5,441 bases of DNA from Candidatus Omnitrophota bacterium (GCA_025453435.1 JALOQI010000044.1:1-5441); one strand, 5' to 3'. Positions 1 to 5,441 are shown, counted from the first letter of the stretch. A program made the numbers and translations. The notes: a model not told the origin generated them from the letters alone.

Positions 1-22
1 GGGCTGTGTCACAAAGCGAGTT

Positions 23-36
23 CCCGCACAGGCGGG
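23..36. other. Small GC-rich hairpin with a four-base loop
   Basis: CCCGC (23-27) and GCGGG (32-36) pair around the loop ACAG. Its right arm uses the same bases (33-36) as the left arm of the larger inverted repeat at 33-73, so the two cannot form fully at once. On the minus strand it follows the larger hairpin and is followed by AACTC, not a U run. Confidence 0.5.
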
Positions 37-73
37 ATACTGACGTAATACCTATTTAACGTCAGGTATCCTG
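33..73. other. Long bulged inverted repeat downstream of the FGE-fold gene
   Basis: Bases 33-46 (ending GATACTGACGT) and 59-73 (ACGTCAGGTATC and on) are inverted copies: 14 pairs, one of them a G-T wobble, with a single bulged G at 65 and a 12-base loop. It begins about 42 bases past the stop of the FGE-fold gene. Neither side carries a T run beside the stem, so it is not a canonical intrinsic terminator. It may be a 3' stability hairpin, a Rho-assisted end, or a DNA-level palindrome. Confidence 0.6.
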
Positions 74-115
74 TTCCGTTCCGAGCAGATGACACTGCGT
101 CACGCACACAAAAAA

Positions 116-1738
116 TTAGAACCCTAATCTACAACCGCTATTCTTACCATCTTCGCTCTTTGGAAAGTTAGCTGCGAAGCGCAATGAAATCCTCAAATAT
201 TTAGGTGCCGGGCTTGACCAGACTCCGCCCCTGTTACCTGCTCCGGCGCCGTCTTTGCCGGGCCAGTTCGCCACGTTGCAAAAACCGTCTGCGTCCAGCT
301 CGCCGTCGCCGTGCTTGCCGTCGTATGCGCGGCCGAGCGGATGGCCGATGGTGACGCACCTTTCCCATACGTTGCCTGAAAGATTGCGCACACCGTAATA
401 TGAGGCGCCGTCATTTATTCTCTGTGAAACGCCTTCATGCCTGCTGTTCTCGAAGATCTCGCCTGTAACCGGGCCTTCGAATCCCGGGTTATCAGGCTTC
501 TCTTTTTTGCCCACATCAAAAGGAGCTATGCCTCCGCCGAAACATGCGTTCACAACGCCGGTCTGCGGGACTTTTTTCTCGAAACCGGAGCCGTCAGCGC
601 CGTCAAAAGTCTCGACCCGGCCTATATTAGCTTCGTCCTCCATCGTGACGCCCCATGCCAGCTCGTTCACCAGCGCTTCTCCCGGGCCGCGGGCAGCCTT
701 TTCGTATTCCAGCTCGGTTACAGGCCTTAAACCTGACCAATCGCCGATAGCCGCTATGTTTGACCATGACATGAAATTAACCGTACGCGCAGGAGCATAA
801 GTATAGAATTTCACAGGAGCGGTCGTGCCGTTGCCTTTTTTAGCTGCGACGATCGCGTTGCGCAAATGCTCCTCTTCGCTGTTGGTCTTGACATAATAAT
901 TCTTTATCGCGTCAGCGCTGATATCAGCTTCAACCATGCTCTGCTGCTGCTTTCTTGTGAGAGTATTCAGGAAATCGCAGAACTGCTGAGAGGTCAGCTC
1001 GTATTTCATCATCCAGAAAGCCTTAAAGCCCTTAGGAAACTCTTTGGGTATAGTGAACGGATTGTCATCGCGGCTTCTGGGATTATCCTGATCGCAAAAC
1101 ATTGCGCCGTCGACCTTGTCGACATTGATAGGCTCTTCGGACTTTATCAGATATGAGCCGTTATTCGGATACGTATAGAGGGTGTTATCCGGGCCGTCAG
1201 GGCCTTTTGGATCGCCCACGTAATGCTTATCCTTAGGCACATACACCATCTCATAACCGAATATCTTGATTTTGGACTTCATCACCTGATCCGGAATTAT
1301 GCCGTCTTTGACATAATCCCACACGAACCTGACATTTTTAGCCGCAACATTACCGGCGCCCTTTGTCCTGAAAAGGAAAAAGCCTTTCTTCCCGTCAGGC
1401 ACAAGCATACCTACATCAGGGTTCTCGCCTTTGGAGAACCTGGCAGGCGTGCAATCAGTATAATCGAACTGCGAACCGCTTGCGGATTTCAGGGTCACAT
1501 GCTTCCAGACACCTTCGGGATTCTGGAATTTAGCAAAGATCCACACGCCGTCCGAATTGATCTGGTCTTTCCACGCATTATCCCAGGATACATTGCACTG
1601 GACCGTGGCTGTCTTTCTTTCGGTATTGACTTCGCTGACCATGCCATTGTCGATCTTCAAATGGCTGGCAAAAACCAGGCCAGGCATTACCAGCACTGCA
1701 AGCATCAAAAACAAAAACCGTATCAAACCCCTTCCCAT
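116..1738 (-). CDS. Exported FGE-sulfatase (SUMF1-like) fold protein without the catalytic cysteine pair
   Basis: The 540-residue protein starts with a Sec signal peptide (about residues 1-24, charged start, hydrophobic core, cleavage near VFA-S). Residues 25-145 form a probable beta-rich domain with tryptophan-rich segments (VSWDNAWKDQ, EGVWKHVTL), of a kind I recall in front of FGE domains in other secreted bacterial proteins. Residues 160-540 read as an FGE-sulfatase (PF03781) domain: FWMMKYELTSQQFCDF, then DWSGLRPVTELEYEKAARG, then GVRNLSGNVWE, then NRGGVW and a final GCRLGF. In true formylglycine-generating enzymes two cysteines follow the RGG motif; here those places hold Ser509 and Tyr514. 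The EgtB-type iron-binding histidines are also absent. Sulfatase activation is therefore unlikely, and a binding or structural role in the periplasm or on the surface is more plausible. The ATG is supported by a near-perfect ribosome binding site 6 bases upstream. It lies 70 bases downstream of the MFS gene and may be the last gene of the operon. The partner or ligand is unknown. Confidence 0.92.
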   Translation of the reverse strand: MGRGLIRFLFLMLAVLVMPGLVFASHLKIDNGMVSEVNTERKTATVQCNVSWDNAWKDQINSDGVWIFAKFQNPEGVWKHVTLKSASGSQFDYTDCTPARFSKGENPDVGMLVPDGKKGFFLFRTKGAGNVAAKNVRFVWDYVKDGIIPDQVMKSKIKIFGYEMVYVPKDKHYVGDPKGPDGPDNTLYTYPNNGSYLIKSEEPINVDKVDGAMFCDQDNPRSRDDNPFTIPKEFPKGFKAFWMMKYELTSQQFCDFLNTLTRKQQQSMVEADISADAIKNYYVKTNSEEEHLRNAIVAAKKGNGTTAPVKFYTYAPARTVNFMSWSNIAAIGDWSGLRPVTELEYEKAARGPGEALVNELAWGVTMEDEANIGRVETFDGADGSGFEKKVPQTGVVNACFGGGIAPFDVGKKEKPDNPGFEGPVTGEIFENSRHEGVSQRINDGASYYGVRNLSGNVWERCVTIGHPLGRAYDGKHGDGELDADGFCNVANWPGKDGAGAGNRGGVWSSPAPKYLRISLRFAANFPKSEDGKNSGCRLGF

Positions 1739-1808
1739 CCGACACCTCCTTGAATTAACAACTCAGTCCTGGAACAAAACGCCTCTTGAAGGGAGGGTTT
1801 CCGGGCCA
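1739..1808. other. 70-base gap between the MFS and FGE-fold genes
   Basis: Apart from the ribosome binding site and part of the stop-codon hairpin, it holds little. On the minus strand a TTAATT near 1753-1758 could be taken for a -10 box, but it lies so close to the ribosome binding site that a transcript from it would start within or just next to that site, and no good -35 box is at the right distance. I see no convincing promoter, so read-through from the MFS gene is the simpler explanation. Confidence 0.4.
1743..1751 (-). promoter_or_regulatory. Ribosome binding site of the FGE-fold gene
   Basis: On the minus strand this reads AAGGAGGTG, a nine-base match to the 3' end of 16S rRNA. The core AAGGAGG ends 6 bases before the ATG at 1738. 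It fixes the start and suggests strong independent initiation of this cistron even if it is co-transcribed with the MFS gene. Confidence 0.85.
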
Positions 1809-1819
1809 TCAATGGCCGG
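1801..1819 (-). other. Hairpin spanning the stop codon of the MFS gene
   Basis: On the transcript, CCGGCCA and TGGCCCGG pair around a TTGA loop: seven base pairs with one bulged base (1805). The loop contains the TGA stop of the MFS gene (1809-1811). No run of U follows (the next bases are AAACCCTCCC), so it is not a standard intrinsic terminator. It could protect the upstream message from 3' exonucleases or partly attenuate expression of the FGE-fold gene. Confidence 0.5.
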
Positions 1820-3239
1820 GTACTTTCACTGACTTGTATTGCTCGAATCCGCCGGACCGGGCGCTCTGGATCGCGCTCACCAGGCCCCACACAGTAGCCG
1901 CTATCAATCCGGCTGAAAGAAAATTGAACTGCGAGCGGAAAACGTCCTGTCCCGGAAAGGCGGACGCAGCCTTCAATATCACCGGCGATAAAAACTGTCC
2001 TAAATATATCCCGCAGCTGACGATCGCCATTGAAAGCGCTCTGCCGGTTTCAGGAGTTATGCGCGCAACGCGCAAAAGCAGGATCGGCATCAGGATCCCC
2101 GAACTGAATCCTATGCAAAGCATCGATACCAGGACGCCGGCCAGTGAATATGTCTGAGCCAGCAACCCATAACCGATAGCCATTGCCGCAATGCCCACCA
2201 CCGAGCAATATGGGCCAAGAAAACGCAGCAATACAGCTAATATGATACCTGACACAACGCCTACCATTGTCATTGTAGACAGATAAAAACCCGCGATACC
2301 CGGCCTGCCAATCCGCTCTGACGAAACCACCAGGACATCCTGCCCCTTTGTCACCACAAATTGCCTCGAACGATCCCTGATGATCCATGTCTTGCCGGGC
2401 TCTTTTACGCTGAATGAAGCTTTGCCCGAAATAATAATGCCGTTATCTTTAAAAGACGCCCGGACCGATTCGGAAATAACCCCGGACTGAAGGCTTGCTT
2501 CCAATTCCGCTTTGTCTTTGAATAAAGGCGTTACGCTCTTATACATTTCCTGCTGGTTCTCGATGAACATTGCCAGGTTCGTGGGCGCGGCATAAAAAGC
2601 AACCATCATCAGCCCGCCGATCACAGCGCACCAGTAGATCTGCCAGGGAAGCTTGACCCCTGGAGTACCGGCGGCCTTCTTCTGCGCGGCCGGAGGTTCA
2701 GGCAGCCAGAAAAACACAGTGAACATGATCAGCGCGGACAAACCGTATACGCCGAACGCATATCTCCAGTTCATGCACGCAAGCCAGCCCGAAAGCAGTA
2801 AAAATACAACGCCGCCGAAGTGGGACACGGAGCCTGACAGCCCCATCATCTTTGCCCGTTCCTGTTTCTCATAAAAATCAGCTATGAGGCTTATTGAAAG
2901 AGGAATTATCAAGCCCACACCGATGCCGAAAATCCCGCGGATGATCAAAAGCTGGGTAATGTTTTTAGCAAGGCCTCCGCCCACTCCTCCGAGAAAATAT
3001 ATAACAAGGCCTATTAGCAGTATGGTCTTCTTTTTCATGCGCGACGCAAGCCACCCGCCGAGCAGGCTGAACGGGATTATCAATAATGAAGGCAATGTCA
3101 GAACCAGCTTGATCAAAGTAATGTCTGTTCCGGGGAAAGCCTGGCGTATCTTTGCCAGCGCCGGAGAGATCGCAGCCGACGCCATAACCGTCAGCAAAGA
3201 GATCGACAGGATACTTATCTTAACCAATAAAGAGTTCAT
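1809..3239 (-). CDS. MFS transporter, 12 membrane helices with a large insert between helices 7 and 8
   Basis: This 476-residue protein is a major facilitator superfamily permease (PF07690) of the inner membrane. Helices lie near residues 5-26, 43-64, 72-90, 96-118, 136-156, 160-180, 202-224, 312-336, 342-360, 364-386, 402-424 and 436-457. The loop between helices 2 and 3 carries the MFS signature as GGWLASRMKKKT (61-72), and helix 4 has RGIFGIGVG (101-109), as in drug/proton antiporters and sugar-efflux permeases. The substrate cannot be read from sequence; proton-driven efflux is the best guess. Residues about 228-309, between MFIENQ and GRPGIAGF, form an extra soluble segment predicted to lie outside the cytoplasm. 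The start chosen is ATG at 3239, not the adjacent in-frame TTG at 3242: the ATG is 6 bases from GGAGG, the TTG only 3. The ATG overlaps the TGA of the upstream DJ-1-like gene by one base (TGATG), which implies translational coupling. Confidence 0.94.
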   Translation of the reverse strand: MNSLLVKISILSISLLTVMASAAISPALAKIRQAFPGTDITLIKLVLTLPSLLIIPFSLLGGWLASRMKKKTILLIGLVIYFLGGVGGGLAKNITQLLIIRGIFGIGVGLIIPLSISLIADFYEKQERAKMMGLSGSVSHFGGVVFLLLSGWLACMNWRYAFGVYGLSALIMFTVFFWLPEPPAAQKKAAGTPGVKLPWQIYWCAVIGGLMMVAFYAAPTNLAMFIENQQEMYKSVTPLFKDKAELEASLQSGVISESVRASFKDNGIIISGKASFSVKEPGKTWIIRDRSRQFVVTKGQDVLVVSSERIGRPGIAGFYLSTMTMVGVVSGIILAVLLRFLGPYCSVVGIAAMAIGYGLLAQTYSLAGVLVSMLCIGFSSGILMPILLLRVARITPETGRALSMAIVSCGIYLGQFLSPVILKAASAFPGQDVFRSQFNFLSAGLIAATVWGLVSAIQSARSGGFEQYKSVKVPGH

Positions 3240-3829
3240 CAATTACCTCCCTTGAGCAGCATTACAAGCGCGCGTCCGAACGATGCAGCTGACTTAGGGC
3301 CGTCTGCCGTAACGATATTTCCGTCTATCTGTACGGGCTTTGCCGTATAATCTACCGAGCAGGCCTTTAGTTTATCGCCTTCTGACGGATAGACAGTCGC
3401 TTTTTTATCCTTCAGCACGCCTGATTTTGCCAGGATCATCGGAGCAAGGCAGATCCCGCCCACAACTTTTTTCCGCGCGATTGCATCCTGAGCCAATTTA
3501 TGCGCAACAGGGTCATCGATATACTGCACTGCGCCCGATCCGCCTATGAACACCACTGCGTCATAGTTCACTGCCTTGACGTCTTTGAGCAGCATATCGG
3601 GTTTTACTTTAGAGCCGTTCATACCGGTGACTTGATCTAATGTCGTGGACGCAACCGTAACCGTGATCCCGTTATTTTGGAGTATCGCTCGGGGCTCGGC
3701 AAACTCATCGTCCTGGAAATTTTTCTCGGCTATGACAAAAACCGCTTTTTGAGCCGCATACGCAACGCCGGCAGATGCAGATACAAATAAAAGCGCGGCC
3801 GCTGCAGCGGCAAAAAATAATTTTCTCAT
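3239..3829 (-). CDS. Exported DJ-1/PfpI family protein
   Basis: The 196-residue protein has a clear signal peptide (MRKLFF, an Ala-rich hydrophobic core, cleavage near AYA-A at residue 25) with no lipobox cysteine, so it should be released to the periplasm or outside. The mature part is a single DJ-1/PfpI domain (PF01965): AVFVIAEKNFQDDEF at the start, YDAVVFIGGSGAVQYI (89-104), the nucleophile elbow GGICLAPMILAKSG with Cys127, and DGNIVTADGPKSAASFG near the end. Glu42 sits where the family has its conserved acidic residue. The residue after the cysteine is Leu128, whereas PfpI-type proteases have His there (CHG), so the protease triad is not conserved. Family members include chaperones, glyoxalase/deglycase-like enzymes and amidotransferase relatives; which applies here is open. 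Most relatives are cytosolic, so export is notable. The gene follows D by 34 bases and is coupled to the MFS gene, suggesting a shared task. The start is supported by AAGGAG 7 bases upstream. Confidence 0.94.
   Translation of the reverse strand: MRKLFFAAAAAALLFVSASAGVAYAAQKAVFVIAEKNFQDDEFAEPRAILQNNGITVTVASTTLDQVTGMNGSKVKPDMLLKDVKAVNYDAVVFIGGSGAVQYIDDPVAHKLAQDAIARKKVVGGICLAPMILAKSGVLKDKKATVYPSEGDKLKACSVDYTAKPVQIDGNIVTADGPKSAASFGRALVMLLKGGN
3246..3251 (-). promoter_or_regulatory. Ribosome binding site of the MFS gene, inside the DJ-1-like gene
   Basis: The minus strand reads GGGAGG followed by TAATTG and ATG. This site lies in the last codons of the DJ-1-like gene. The 6-base spacing to ATG (3239) matches that of the FGE-fold gene, while the alternative TTG at 3242 would have only 3 bases. 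This decides the start. Confidence 0.8.
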
Positions 3830-3836
3830 GCCATCA

Positions 3837-3844
3837 CTCCTTTT
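3837..3844 (-). promoter_or_regulatory. Ribosome binding site of the DJ-1-like gene
   Basis: The minus strand reads AAAAGGAG, then TGATGGC and ATG, giving a 7-base spacing. It lies wholly in the 34-base gap between the stop of the DUF1566 gene and the start of the DJ-1-like gene. The gap is too short to hold an obvious promoter as well. Confidence 0.8.
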
Positions 3845-3863
3845 GCTTTATCTTATGCACCAA

Positions 3864-5441
3864 TCACTTTATCGTTCGCACCGGCCTGAACGGGTATTTG
3901 CCTTCTTTTTTACCGGCGTAATATCCGTCATAGCCGAACTGGAAATTCACTCCCCAGCCGAACGTGTCGCCGTATGTGGAGCTGGACCAGTAGAAGCCCA
4001 GAGGCGCTGTCTTTGTTCCCGGGAAGAATTGTTTATGGAACCAGCAGCCGTCTTTGAAAGAAAGGTCCATCAAAGCACCTATTTCCCTGATCGTCGGCAA
4101 ACGCCAGTCATTGTGTCCTGCGAGATTCAATTCCTGGCAATATTTCATTGCGCCTTCCCAATTCAACTCAGGCCCCTCGTCTTTCACCCACATGAGGCCG
4201 GTGTTAGAATCAGTGACAGTGCCGTCGTTATTATCGGCAAAAGAATAGCCCATAATATCCCCGAATCCGCGCGAATAACCTGCCCGGACAGCCCGCACCG
4301 GGTAATAGAAAGTTTTCAGATAACATATGGCGCATCCGTAGGCAAAATAAACGCCCCAGGCGAAGATCGGCTCTTTGATATTCGGGTCCTTTGACCAGTA
4401 GAACGCAGGCAGGCAGTCCGGGAAGAACTTCAGGTCCGTCGCCGGTATCTGGCCGTTATAATCCACCATCATGCGCAGTTCTTCCCTGGAAGGCAGGCGC
4501 CAGTCCCGGAAACCGCCGAACCCTTTTCTGTTCAGGTCCTTTATATAGGAAAGAGCGTCTTCCCAGGTGTAGCTGTTGCCCTGGAAATTAACATCTGTCT
4601 CAACAGGGGACTTAGTCTCCCAGATCAGGCCTGTGTTGTTGTCCCTGACCATGCGGGCGCCTTTTTTCCAATCGGCGTTATCCGCAAGCTCTCGTCCATC
4701 CTGGCCAAGCTTGGTGAAAGAAAGCGGATAAATGCTGTAGGTGCCGTCCTGGCCGAAATACCTGCTGCCTTTTTTGGGCGCAGGAATGATCCCGCCTTCG
4801 TCGGTATAACATATCTTCTGTCCGGAATCCGGGAATTTGAATTGTACTGAAGGCTTTGCAGGCGCAGGATTCACGTTCCGGACCGCGCGGAACAAAAGCT
4901 TCGCGTTCTTTGACGCATAGTATCCGTCGTAGCCGAAGCAGAAGTTCGTGACCCAGACATATATGCCTTCATAAGGCGTTGAGGAAAAATAATGCAAAAG
5001 CGGCGGCTTCAGCCCGTCAGCAGGAAAGAAATCCTTAAAATACCACCAGCCGTTCGTGTAATCCAGATTCAGAATGGAGTTCAGCTCTTTTAAATTCGGC
5101 ATGCGCCAGTCATCATGGCCGGCAAGGCGCATTTCGCGGCATTGCTTCATCGCCGAATACCAATCCATGCGCTCATTCTCGCCCTTTTGCCACATAAGGC
5201 CCGTGAGAGTATCTGTGATCGTGCCGTCATTATTGTCCTTGAACCTCGCCGGGTCCTGTTTGCCGAATCTTTTGTCCTTGCCACCGCGGACCGCGCGCAC
5301 AAACCTTTTGCTGTTTGGCGTATAGCAGATACCGCTGCCCAGGCCGAAAAATATGCCCCAGATAAAAGGCTTTTGCATGTTATACGGCACCGACGTCCAG
5401 TAAAAATCGCTTTTAGTATTCGGAAAATAACGCGTGTCAAC
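3864..5441 (-). CDS. Multi-domain DUF1566 (Lcl_C-type) repeat protein, 5' end beyond the window
   Basis: At least 525 residues are encoded and the frame is open to the right edge. A GTG at 5388-5390 could be taken as a start, but the 17 codons before it continue the protein family (YFPNTKSDFYWTS matches the FFP...FYWS of later units), so it is internal. The protein consists of repeated DUF1566 domains (PF07603): the tail of one unit and three whole units. Hallmarks are DNNDGTITD/DNNDGTVTD, TGLMW or TGLIW, AGHDDWRMP/FRDWRLP/AGHNDWRLP, FYWS or YFSS, and closing VRAVR or FRPVR. These domains share the C-type-lectin-like/FGE fold and occur in secreted or surface proteins such as the Legionella adhesin Lcl; ligand binding or adhesion is the likely role, with no sign of an enzyme active site. 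The signal peptide, if any, is outside the window. It is the first visible gene of the probable D-C-B operon. Family assignment is firm, function is not. Confidence 0.92.
   Translation of the reverse strand, partial: VDTRYFPNTKSDFYWTSVPYNMQKPFIWGIFFGLGSGICYTPNSKRFVRAVRGGKDKRFGKQDPARFKDNNDGTITDTLTGLMWQKGENERMDWYSAMKQCREMRLAGHDDWRMPNLKELNSILNLDYTNGWWYFKDFFPADGLKPPLLHYFSSTPYEGIYVWVTNFCFGYDGYYASKNAKLLFRAVRNVNPAPAKPSVQFKFPDSGQKICYTDEGGIIPAPKKGSRYFGQDGTYSIYPLSFTKLGQDGRELADNADWKKGARMVRDNNTGLIWETKSPVETDVNFQGNSYTWEDALSYIKDLNRKGFGGFRDWRLPSREELRMMVDYNGQIPATDLKFFPDCLPAFYWSKDPNIKEPIFAWGVYFAYGCAICYLKTFYYPVRAVRAGYSRGFGDIMGYSFADNNDGTVTDSNTGLMWVKDEGPELNWEGAMKYCQELNLAGHNDWRLPTIREIGALMDLSFKDGCWFHKQFFPGTKTAPLGFYWSSSTYGDTFGWGVNFQFGYDGYYAGKKEGKYPFRPVRTIK
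3876..5441 (-). repeat. Tandem DUF1566 units arranged as an alternating two-domain super-repeat
   Basis: Coding-level repeat inside gene D. Numbered from the first codon at the right edge, the units are: unit 0 (tail only, residues 1-52, 5286-5441), unit 1 (67-188, 4878-5243), unit 2 (208-386, 4284-4820) and unit 3 (401-522, 3876-4241). Units 1 and 3 are one subtype (DNNDGT...TGLMW...FGYDGYYA...FR.VR). Units 0 and 2 are another (FYW...WG(I/V).F..G...ICY...VRAVR), and unit 2 has the longer GQDGTY...MVRDNNTGLIWE front half. Matching landmarks in units 0 and 2, and in units 1 and 3, lie 334 residues (1002 bases) apart, with only one-residue shifts. By eye units 1 and 3 share about half of their residues. 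Confidence 0.85.

Noticed and set aside
1..16. Left-edge bases GGGCTGTGTCACAAAG as a transposable-element end
   Set aside because: The look is vaguely like some IS terminal repeats, but no partner repeat, target duplication or transposase is in view, so it cannot be supported.
90..115. Dyad TGCGTCACGCA (96-106) as an operator, and the T run right after the FGE-fold stop (minus strand) as a terminator tail
   Set aside because: The dyad has 5-base arms around one base with no promoter nearby, and the T run has no GC-rich stem before it in the coding end.
1223..1753. Plus-strand open frame of 176 codons opposite the FGE-fold gene, and other plus-strand frames at 437-730 and 866-1156
   Set aside because: They lie antisense to a well-supported gene, have no family resemblance and no convincing ribosome binding site; they are reflections of its codon pattern.
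2050..2388. Minus-strand open frame of 112 codons within the MFS gene
   Set aside because: It is out of frame with the transporter, whose membrane helices continue unbroken through the same bases.
3828..4394. Plus-strand open frame of 188 codons opposite the DUF1566 gene
   Set aside because: It covers the repeat domains in antisense and encodes no recognisable motif; the minus-strand reading is clearly DUF1566.
3876..5441. Diversity-generating retroelement target in the DUF1566 repeats
   Set aside because: Differences between units include many synonymous C/T third-position changes and are not centred on adenines; no template repeat or reverse transcriptase is in the window.

Overview
The window carries four protein-coding genes, all on the minus strand, so transcription runs from the right edge to the left. 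In order of transcription they are: (D) a large protein built of tandem DUF1566 (Lcl_C-type) domains, cut by the right edge; (C) an exported DJ-1/PfpI-family protein; (B) a 12-helix MFS transporter with an unusual extracytoplasmic insert; and (A) an exported FGE-sulfatase (SUMF1-like) fold protein that lacks the catalytic cysteines of true formylglycine-generating enzymes. No RNA gene, CRISPR array, transposase or phage gene is visible.

Layout: 1-115 is non-coding and holds two overlapping inverted repeats downstream of A. 116-1738 is A. 1739-1808 is a 70-base gap with the ribosome binding site of A. 1809-3239 is B, 3239-3829 is C, and 3864 to the right edge is D. C and B overlap by one base (TGATG), and D and C are 34 bases apart, so D-C-B looks like one transcript. 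A may be its distal cistron, because no convincing promoter or U-tract terminator separates it from B. Each start that can be seen has a strong Shine-Dalgarno sequence 6-7 bases upstream. The promoter and the 5' end of D lie beyond the right edge.

Organism: the G+C content is moderate (about half by eye), Shine-Dalgarno sites are strong, Sec signal peptides are clear, and repeated DUF1566 and FGE-fold secreted proteins are present. This suggests an uncultured environmental Gram-negative-type bacterium. The phylum cannot be fixed from this window; a candidate phylum such as Omnitrophota is a guess only.

How the genes may work together (inference): A and C carry signal peptides, B is an inner-membrane transporter, and D belongs to a family usually found on exported proteins. 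The cluster therefore seems devoted to the cell envelope. The two outer genes, A and D, encode proteins of the C-type-lectin-like/FGE superfamily, probably used for binding rather than catalysis. The inner pair, C and B, is translationally coupled and probably works on one small-molecule or stress problem at the membrane. The most distinctive observations are the 334-residue two-domain super-repeat in D, the roughly 80-residue insert between helices 7 and 8 of the transporter, and the loss of both FGE cysteines in A. I see no proof of a wholly new system.
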